DNA of 17,890 nt from CALMEH01 sp964548225 (GTDB taxonomy: Bacteria > Acidobacteriota > Blastocatellia > Pyrinomonadales > Pyrinomonadaceae): the NCBI GenBank assembly GCA_964548225.1, contig CAZJQP010000098.1:1-17890 (forward strand), in the 5' to 3' direction. Position 1 is the stretch's first letter; every line of letters starts with the position of its first letter. Below the pieces are notes generated by a model, which did not search any database, was not told the DNA's origin, and was given only the letters and a program-made list of their open reading frames with translations. Made by a program: the position numbers and the translations under genes. This document shows positions 12,399 to 17,890 of this stretch, piece after piece.

Positions 12399-15300
12399 TT
12401 AATCACTCAAAACCGGCTTTGAAGTGTCAGGCGCAAATGGCGGAACGTCTTCCTCCTGCGGTTTTTCCGGTTCGCCCCATTCGCCTTTGCCTGTTAATTT
12501 TCCTTCGCGCTCGGCAATAATTCTATCGGCGGAAGGTCGCCCGAATTTATAAAAAACGGCGGGCGTAACGATTTGGTCGAGCAGAGTCGAAGTGATAATT
12601 CCGCCAAGCACGACCACCGCCAAAGGATGCAGAATTTCTTTTCCGGGCGCGTCCGCCGCAATCGCTAAAGGCAGAAGCGAAAGTCCCGCTGTCAACGCTG
12701 TCATCATTACGGGAACAAGTCTTTCAAGGCTGCCGCGAATAATCATTTCTTCGGTAAAATCTTCGCCTTCTTCTTTCATTAAATGAAGATAATGCGAAAT
12801 CATCATAATCCCGTTGCGCGAAGTGATGCCGACGAGCGAGATAAACCCGACGAGCGTGGCAATCGAGAAAACGCCACCCGAAAGGAGCAGTGCGATAACC
12901 GCACCGATTAGAGCAAGCGGAATGTTTATCATCACTTGGAGTGCGGAACGCCAATCGCCGAGAGCTTTTATCAGCAAAAAGAAAATTGCGACGAGCGAGA
13001 AAACCGTCAACAACGAAAGTGTGCGCGTGGCTTCGCGGGTTGCTTCAAACTGTCCGCCGTATTCGACGAAATACCCTTCGGGAAGCGAAACCTGTGTGGC
13101 GATTTTTTGCTGGATTTCCTGCGCGACTGAACCTAAATCACGCCCCGCGACGTTTGAACCGATGACGATTCTTCTTTTGGCGTTTTCGCGCAAAATCTGA
13201 TTCGGTCCGGGCAGATTTTCAATCGTGGCAACGGCGGAAATCGGAATTTGTGTTCCCTGTGGCGTGTCAATCGTGACGTTTCGCAGAGCGTCAATGCTGT
13301 TGCGCGAAGCGTCGTCAAAACGCACCGCGACATCATAACGCCGTGCGCCTTCGATGGCTTGCGAAACGATGCGTCCGTTGAGCGCGGTTTCGAGAGTTTG
13401 GGTAATTTCGCCGGGCTGCAATCCGTATTGCGCCGCCTTTGCACGGTCAACATTAAAGCGAATTTGCGGAATCAAAACCTGTCGTTCAATCGAAACATCG
13501 GTCGCGCCTTCGACGGTCTGAATAGCGTTGCGGATTTCTTCTGCCTTCGAGCGCAAAACCTGTAAATCGTCGCCGAAAAGTTTGACGGCGATTTGAGCGC
13601 GAACGCCCGATTGCAGATGGTCTAAGCGGTGCGAAATCGGCTGTCCGACATTTGTTGTAACGCCCGGAACGACTGACAATTTCTCACGAATCGCCGCGAG
13701 AATTTCTTCGCGTGTTCTGTCCGTTTCCTTCAAATCAACGTCAATTTCGGTGTAATGAACGCCTTCGGCGTGTTCGTCGAGTTCGGCGCGTCCCGTTCTT
13801 CTGCCCGTCGAAATGACTTCTGGCACTTCCAAAATCAGTTTTTCGGAAATCTGTCCGATGCGGTTCGATTCCGCGAGCGACGTTCCGGGCTGCGCCTGCA
13901 CGTTGACGGTCAAAGTTCCTTCATTAAATTCGGGTAAGAAAGAAGTTCCGACAAACGGCAAAGTCGCCATCGCCAAAACGAATATAATAACCGTGCCAAC
14001 CATAATTTTATACGGATGGCGCAGCGTCCAATGGAGCAATTTTTCGTCGTATTTCTTTAACCAACGCACGAAAAATCCGTCTTTTTCTTCCTTCATCGCC
14101 TTCATTTTCGGCAACAGATACGAAGCCAAAACGGGGGTGATCGTCAGTGAAACGAACAGGGAAGCGACCAGCGCGGTGATATATGCAAGTCCCAAGGGCG
14201 CGAGCAATCTGCCCTCAACTCCGGTCAGCATAAAGAGCGGCAGAAAAACGAGCGCGACAATAATCGTTGCATAAACGATTGATGACCGTATTTCAAGGGA
14301 AGCGAGATAAATTACTTCCAAAGACGGGCGCGGATTCGGTAAATGACGATTTTCCCTTAACCTGCGAAAGACATTTTCGACATCAACAATCGCGTCATCA
14401 ACGAGTTCGCCGATAGCCACCGCCAGACCGCCGAGCGTCATCGTGTTGATCGAAATTCCGAATGCCCACAGCACCAAAAATGTAACGACAAACGAAAGCG
14501 GAATTGCCGTCAAAGTGATAAACGTCGTGCGGAAATTGAGCAGAAATAAAAAAAGCACAATCGCCACCAAAATTGCGCCGTCGCGCAGGGCTTCGATGAC
14601 GTTATCAATCGAATTGTCAATAAAACTCGCCTGCCGGAAAAGTCGCGGATTTATTTCCACATCAGCAGGCAGAGTTTTTTGCAGTTCTTTGACGGCTTCA
14701 TCAACTTTTTCAGTCAGTTCGAGAGTTGACGCGCCGGGTTGTTTCTGGACGGAAATTATCACGGCAGGTTTGCCGTTCGTTCCGGCATCGCCGCGCTTGA
14801 TGCGTGCGCCGAACTGAACGTCAGCGACATCGCCGAGCTTGATTGCCGTGTTGTTTCGATAGGCGACGACGGTTTGTTTGAGTTCGTCAATCGAATAAAA
14901 TCTGCCTAAATTTCTGACCAGATATTCTTGCGATTGAGCATCAACAAAACCGCCTGTCGAATTGGCGTTCGATTTTTCGAGCGCGTCGGAAACTTCTTCG
15001 ATTGTTACGCCGAACTGCTTTAATTTTTCGGGCGAAACGAGTGCTTGATACTGCTTGACACCGCCGCCAATTGGGATCACCTGCGAAACGCCGGTGATCG
15101 TCAAAAGACGCGGGCGAATCGTCCAATCCGCTAAAGTTCTGAGTTCCAAAGCATCTGTTTTGCCGTCTTTTGATGAAACCGCGATGAGCATAATCTCGCC
15201 CATAATCGAAGAAATCGGCGCGAGAAAAGGCGAAACGCCTTCGGGAAGCTGTTCGCGGGCTTCAGTGATTTTTTCCGAAACAAGCTGGCGATTTCGGTAA

Positions 15301-15605
15301 ATATCAGTTCCCCAATCGAATTCGACATACACAATCGAAAGCCCGATGCCGCTGACCGAACGCACCCGCGAAACGCCCGGAACGCCGTTCATCACCGTTT
15401 CAATCGGATACGAAACCTGCGTTTCGACTTCTTCCGGCGCGAGTCCGTTCGCTTCGGTCAAAATCGTAATCGTCGGTTTGTTGAGGTCTGGAAAAACATC
15501 AACCGGCAGCTTTAATGCAATGTATCCGCCCCACACCAGAAGCAGAGCCGAAATCGCCACGACGATCAGCCGATTTTGTAATGCCCATTTGATAATTGCG
15601 TTCAT
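12399..15605 (-). CDS. Heavy-metal-efflux RND transporter, CusA/CzcA family
   Basis: 1068 residues, full length for the family. Topology is N-terminal helix, large periplasmic domain, about five helices, second periplasmic domain, then a further helix block. The proton-relay helix reads AIGELVDDAIVDVEN (397-411; Asp403, Asp404, Asp408, Glu410), the HME-RND signature but closer to the group of unassigned substrate than to CzcA (VDGAVVIVEN) or CusA (VDAAIVMIEN). The segment GQPISHRLDHLQSGVRAQIAVKLFG is also typical of that group. It pumps metal out of the periplasm, normally with an adaptor and an outer-membrane channel; neither is encoded here. ATG overlaps the methyltransferase stop (ATGA), with AAAGG as ribosome site. 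The C-terminus is Pro/Glu-rich. Metal (Cu(I) or a divalent ion) is not fixed by sequence. Confidence 0.93.
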   Translation of the reverse strand: MNAIIKWALQNRLIVVAISALLLVWGGYIALKLPVDVFPDLNKPTITILTEANGLAPEEVETQVSYPIETVMNGVPGVSRVRSVSGIGLSIVYVEFDWGTDIYRNRQLVSEKITEAREQLPEGVSPFLAPISSIMGEIMLIAVSSKDGKTDALELRTLADWTIRPRLLTITGVSQVIPIGGGVKQYQALVSPEKLKQFGVTIEEVSDALEKSNANSTGGFVDAQSQEYLVRNLGRFYSIDELKQTVVAYRNNTAIKLGDVADVQFGARIKRGDAGTNGKPAVIISVQKQPGASTLELTEKVDEAVKELQKTLPADVEINPRLFRQASFIDNSIDNVIEALRDGAILVAIVLFLFLLNFRTTFITLTAIPLSFVVTFLVLWAFGISINTMTLGGLAVAIGELVDDAIVDVENVFRRLRENRHLPNPRPSLEVIYLASLEIRSSIVYATIIVALVFLPLFMLTGVEGRLLAPLGLAYITALVASLFVSLTITPVLASYLLPKMKAMKEEKDGFFVRWLKKYDEKLLHWTLRHPYKIMVGTVIIFVLAMATLPFVGTSFLPEFNEGTLTVNVQAQPGTSLAESNRIGQISEKLILEVPEVISTGRRTGRAELDEHAEGVHYTEIDVDLKETDRTREEILAAIREKLSVVPGVTTNVGQPISHRLDHLQSGVRAQIAVKLFGDDLQVLRSKAEEIRNAIQTVEGATDVSIERQVLIPQIRFNVDRAKAAQYGLQPGEITQTLETALNGRIVSQAIEGARRYDVAVRFDDASRNSIDALRNVTIDTPQGTQIPISAVATIENLPGPNQILRENAKRRIVIGSNVAGRDLGSVAQEIQQKIATQVSLPEGYFVEYGGQFEATREATRTLSLLTVFSLVAIFFLLIKALGDWRSALQVMINIPLALIGAVIALLLSGGVFSIATLVGFISLVGITSRNGIMMISHYLHLMKEEGEDFTEEMIIRGSLERLVPVMMTALTAGLSLLPLAIAADAPGKEILHPLAVVVLGGIITSTLLDQIVTPAVFYKFGRPSADRIIAEREGKLTGKGEWGEPEKPQEEDVPPFAPDTSKPVLSD

Positions 15606-16288
15606 TGGCTAATACCTTTGTTCTTTTGAAAATGGGCGATAAATGCGTAACGTCTGCCGACTGGCGTAACCGTTAGTTCACCTGCATTTTCAGTTCGTAA
15701 ATCCTTCAAAAACTCCAAAAACTCCGGGCGGGCATAAACCTTAAATAGTCCCAGCCACCAACGTAAAAGCCGATTAAACCAAGCCGGGAGACTCGCGCCA
15801 TCCCAAAAATCCACGATGTATAAATCGCCGTCAAGTTTCAGATTACGCAGCGCATTCAGAATTGCTTCCCGCCAGTTTGGAAACATCGAGAGCGAATAAG
15901 AAATAAAGATTTTGTCGAACGGCTGATCCAGATTGAACGTCGTTTGATAATCAAACTGTTCCGCCAATCCTTGCCGCAAAACAATCGCTTTTTGCCGATT
16001 GTGCGCGTCGAGTTTTGCTCCGGCGGTTTTCAGCATCTCGTCCGCTGCGTCCAGTCCGTAAATTTTCGCTTCCGGTTGCAGTAGTGCGAGCTTCAAAAGA
16101 TTTCTGCCCGTGCCGCATCCGACTTCCAAAACCCGTTCACCGGGCAAAACCTTCATTTGCCGCAACAAATCATCACGCCCGAAAAGAAAGAAAAGGCGCG
16201 TCAAATCGTAAAAATGACGCTGAAAGCGATAGAGTTTGTTCAATCTTTCTCGCTGCTTTTCAGGTCTTTGCTGTTGCGCCGTTTCCAT
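15602..16288 (-). CDS. SAM-dependent methyltransferase, BtaB-like
   Basis: 228 residues. The N-terminus LYRFQRHFYDLTRLFFLFGRD resembles BtaB, the N-methyltransferase of betaine-lipid synthesis, more than general methyltransferases. Motif I is VLEVGCGTGRN (53-63), then GLDAADEM and FDKIFISYSLSMFPNW. Partner gene btaA was not seen in the window, so betaine-lipid synthesis is a suggestion from resemblance only. The start at 16288 lacks a strong ribosome site; it is 30 bp after the DUF305 gene. The stop overlaps the RND start by 4 bp (ATGA), so the two are translationally coupled, which argues the enzyme matters for the pump's setting, for instance by modifying membrane lipid. Alternatives: ubiquinone- or phospholipid-type methyltransferase. 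Confidence 0.8.
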   Translation of the reverse strand: METAQQQRPEKQRERLNKLYRFQRHFYDLTRLFFLFGRDDLLRQMKVLPGERVLEVGCGTGRNLLKLALLQPEAKIYGLDAADEMLKTAGAKLDAHNRQKAIVLRQGLAEQFDYQTTFNLDQPFDKIFISYSLSMFPNWREAILNALRNLKLDGDLYIVDFWDGASLPAWFNRLLRWWLGLFKVYARPEFLEFLKDLRTENAGELTVTPVGRRYAFIAHFQKNKGISQ

Positions 16289-16318
16289 AATTTTTCAAAG
16301 TAAAGATAGAAAATACAT

Positions 16319-17008
16319 TTACTTTGACCATTCCGATTTCCAGACGTTCATCTGTTTAATTTCGGCTTCCTGTTCCTTGATGATATTGCCAGCCAGAGTT
16401 TTGATTTCCGTATGTTCGGCTTTTGTCTGGGCTTCTTTCGCCATCGTCGTCGCGCCGGCATGATGTGGAATCATCATTTCGATAAATGCCAAATCGAATT
16501 CTTTATCCTTCGCGTTCGACAGTTTCGACATATCCATTTTCATCGAATCCATCATTCCGGGCATTTCCATATTCACCGCTCTCGGTGCGCCCTTAAACCA
16601 TTTTTCGCGCCACTCTTTCATCTGTTCGATTTCCTTGTTTTGGTCGGCGATTATCTTCTGCGCGAAGGCTCTCAATTCCGTGCGCTGCGTTCTGCCGTCA
16701 ACCATTTTCGCCATCTCGATTGCGCCTTGATGATGCGCCGTCATCGTGTCAATAAACTGCAAATCATAGGGCGCAGAGGCGGCATTTGCGTCCGATTTCA
16801 TTCCCGAATGATTCATCGGCATATTGGAATTCATCGGCATTGAATTATGATTCATTCCGTTCATATTCATTGATGAGTTGGAATTCATCGAGTTATGATT
16901 CATTCCGCCGTGATTCATTGCCGAATTACTGTTTGTCGCGCTCTGACCGCAAGCCGCGAAAGTTATCGCCGCCAGACTTAAAACAACCGTCAAAATTATA
17001 GTTTTCAT
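16319..17008 (-). CDS. Met/His/Asn-rich lipoprotein with two DUF305 domains (CopM-like)
   Basis: 229 residues from ATG 17008 with GGAGG 5 bp upstream. An N-terminal signal ends in ITFAAC, so Cys20 is the likely lipidated residue (position -3 Phe is slightly unusual). Residues 31-70 are a low-complexity run of MNHxxM units, a form used by methionine/histidine copper-binding tails. Two DUF305 repeats follow, with AHHQGAIEMA (91-100) and PHHAGATTMA (181-190), each with the paired histidines and a Gln/Glu-rich helix. It is exported, membrane-attached, and predicted to bind several copper ions. Position: third gene of the RND operon, between the exported cupredoxin and the methyltransferase. Family confident; stoichiometry and partner unknown. 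Confidence 0.9.
   Translation of the reverse strand: MKTIILTVVLSLAAITFAACGQSATNSNSAMNHGGMNHNSMNSNSSMNMNGMNHNSMPMNSNMPMNHSGMKSDANAASAPYDLQFIDTMTAHHQGAIEMAKMVDGRTQRTELRAFAQKIIADQNKEIEQMKEWREKWFKGAPRAVNMEMPGMMDSMKMDMSKLSNAKDKEFDLAFIEMMIPHHAGATTMAKEAQTKAEHTEIKTLAGNIIKEQEAEIKQMNVWKSEWSK
16800..16918 (-). repeat. Degenerate short repeats coding the MNHxxM tract
   Basis: In-frame imperfect units such as ATGAATCATAACTC and ATGAATTCC alternate through this stretch, encoding the Met-Asn-His-rich segment of the DUF305 lipoprotein. The unit length is uneven, so slippage-driven expansion is likely rather than a defined satellite. Confidence 0.6.
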
Positions 17009-17035
17009 ATTTCCTCCCTTTTTCGCTGTTGGTTT

Positions 17036-17428
17036 TTAATCGTGAACCACCACGCTGCCTTTATACATTCCCATTCCGCAGGTAAAACTGATGCTGCCTG
17101 TTTCCGAAGGCGTAAATTTAATCGTTACGTTCTTCCCGACAGGCAAATCGCGGGTGATGTTGAGCGACGGAAAAACGACTTTGTTGCCGCAGCCTTCCTT
17201 GCTTGTCCGCTTAAAAATTAAAGTAAGCGGAGAGCCTTGTTCGGTGCTGATACTCGAAGGACTGAAGCCTTTTTTGCTGACGTTAATCCGCACGGTTTTC
17301 GGATGTGCGAACTTTTTCTTGACCTTATTTTTTCCGTAAATCGGATTTGCAAAAGCCGTGTTTCCGCCGAACAGCATCGCCAGCATCATCGAAGCGGCAA
17401 CGATTGATTTGATAATTCGTTTTTTCAT
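17036..17428 (-). CDS. Exported cupredoxin-domain protein
   Basis: 130 residues; AGGAG lies 9 bp before ATG 17428. The signal peptide (about 1-27, ending AFA) is followed by a basic linker and a single cupredoxin domain (about 45-130). Ligand candidates are Cys80 (EGCGNKVVF) and Cys117, Met119, Met121 in TCGMGM, the same His-free pattern as in the two relatives; it ends in HD. It should be a soluble periplasmic copper-binding or carrier protein. It sits 19 bp after the partial gene to the right and 27 bp before the DUF305 lipoprotein, so all three probably supply or buffer periplasmic copper for the RND pump. Family (PF13473-type) confident; copper affinity inferred. Confidence 0.86.
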   Translation of the reverse strand: MKKRIIKSIVAASMMLAMLFGGNTAFANPIYGKNKVKKKFAHPKTVRINVSKKGFSPSSISTEQGSPLTLIFKRTSKEGCGNKVVFPSLNITRDLPVGKNVTIKFTPSETGSISFTCGMGMYKGSVVVHD

Positions 17429-17447
17429 TTTTAATTTCTCCTGTTTT

Positions 17448-17890
17448 TTACTGAACTAAAACCTTTCCTTTCAACATATCCATTCCGCAGGCGAAAGCGA
17501 GTTCGCCCGATTCGGTCGGCGTAATTTCGACCAAAATTGTTTCGCCGACAGCCAGTTTTTTCGTAATTTTGAGTTTCGGAAAAACCACTTCGCCGCCGCA
17601 GTTTTCGGCATCGGCGCGGTAAAACGCGAGTGTCAATTTTTCGCCTTTTTTCGCGTTGATTGAAGCGGGTTCATAACCGTTTTTGGAAACCGTGATTTTA
17701 GTCGCGCCTTCGGGAACACTTGCGTCTTTCACGTCAGCTTTATCCGCACCGCCTTTGACGTTGACGACAAACGGCACGGTGATTACTTTTCCGCCGCGTT
17801 GGAATTGAGCAAAAACTTTAAAAAGTCCGGCTTGGGGAAAAGATGTGTGCGCCGAAACTTCCGAAGGACTTGCGCCTTTCGTTTCGGTTT
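17448..17890 (-). CDS. Protein ending in a cupredoxin domain (5' end beyond window)
   Basis: About 147 residues are visible; the frame is open to the right edge, so the N-terminus is missing. A GTG at 17777 is not a plausible start, because the protein sequence upstream of it is conserved in type: HTSFPQAGLFKVFAQFQRGGKVIT is a beta-sandwich strand set resembling YtkA/FixH-like or heavy-metal-associated extracytoplasmic domains. A cupredoxin domain follows with Cys in ENCGGEVVF and the cluster ACGMDM. So at least two exported domains are joined in one chain, with copper-binding expected. It is the first visible gene of the RND operon, 19 bp before the exported cupredoxin; whatever lies further right (perhaps the pump's adaptor or channel) cannot be judged. 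Confidence 0.82.
   Translation of the reverse strand, partial: TETKGASPSEVSAHTSFPQAGLFKVFAQFQRGGKVITVPFVVNVKGGADKADVKDASVPEGATKITVSKNGYEPASINAKKGEKLTLAFYRADAENCGGEVVFPKLKITKKLAVGETILVEITPTESGELAFACGMDMLKGKVLVQ

Noticed and set aside
13813..14817. Plus-strand open frames of 100-150 codons antisense to the RND gene
   Set aside because: They mirror codon bias of the RND gene, have no ribosome sites worth noting and no domain pattern.

Overview
The window reads as a metal-homeostasis island, mainly copper, from a Gram-negative bacterium. An inner-membrane HME-RND pump, a lipoprotein and several exported proteins point to a cell with a periplasm. Moderate GC, AGGAG-type ribosome sites and dense minus-strand operons would fit an Acidobacteriota-like (Blastocatellia) genome, but that placement is an impression, not a demonstration. 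No rRNA, tRNA, CRISPR array, insertion sequence or phage gene was seen. All genes except csoR lie on the minus strand, so transcription runs right to left.

Layout in transcription order. (i) 17890-11386: a seven-gene run with gaps of at most 37 bp. It holds a cut-off protein ending in a cupredoxin domain, an exported cupredoxin, a Met/His-rich DUF305 lipoprotein, a BtaB-like methyltransferase, a CusA/CzcA-type RND pump (start codon overlapping the methyltransferase stop), a four-helix membrane protein of unknown role and an NTF2-like exported protein. (ii) 11053-11370 (+): a CsoR/RcnR/FrmR-family repressor, convergent with (i). (iii) 10627-9496: a 51-residue YHS protein, a 16-cysteine copper-storage-type protein, a terminator-like hairpin, then a membrane DUF305 protein. 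(iv) 9349-6688: a methyltransferase with a Cys cluster, an FAD oxidoreductase and a small membrane protein. (v) 6532-6020: a MerR-family regulator. (vi) 5776-1637: copper chaperone (CopZ), YHS-fused Cu(+) ATPase (CopA), membrane-anchored cupredoxin, methyltransferase. (vii) 1438-1: two tandem DUF4198 proteins.

Two regulatory circuits are visible. Two MerR-type promoters (TTGACT, 20-bp spacer, TATAAT or TATACT, with the same dyad in the spacer) precede merR itself and the copZ-copA operon. A second motif, ATACCC-N5-GGGTAT, resembles a CsoR copper operator. It occurs as identical 17-mers before the DUF4198 pair and before the YHS/storage operon, and as a one-mismatch copy at the start codon of the methyltransferase/FAD operon; a half-conserved copy lies in the copZ leader.

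The inferred division of labour is: cytosolic buffering by CopZ, YHS and the storage protein; export to the periplasm by CopA; periplasmic and membrane binding by cupredoxins, DUF305 and DUF4198 proteins; removal by the RND pump. The least explained parts are three methyltransferases in three different operons, a putatively copper-controlled methyltransferase/FAD-oxidoreductase pair, an RND pump without visible partners, cupredoxin-like domains with a Cys/Cys-Met-Met signature, and a CsoR-like repressor lacking one metal ligand.
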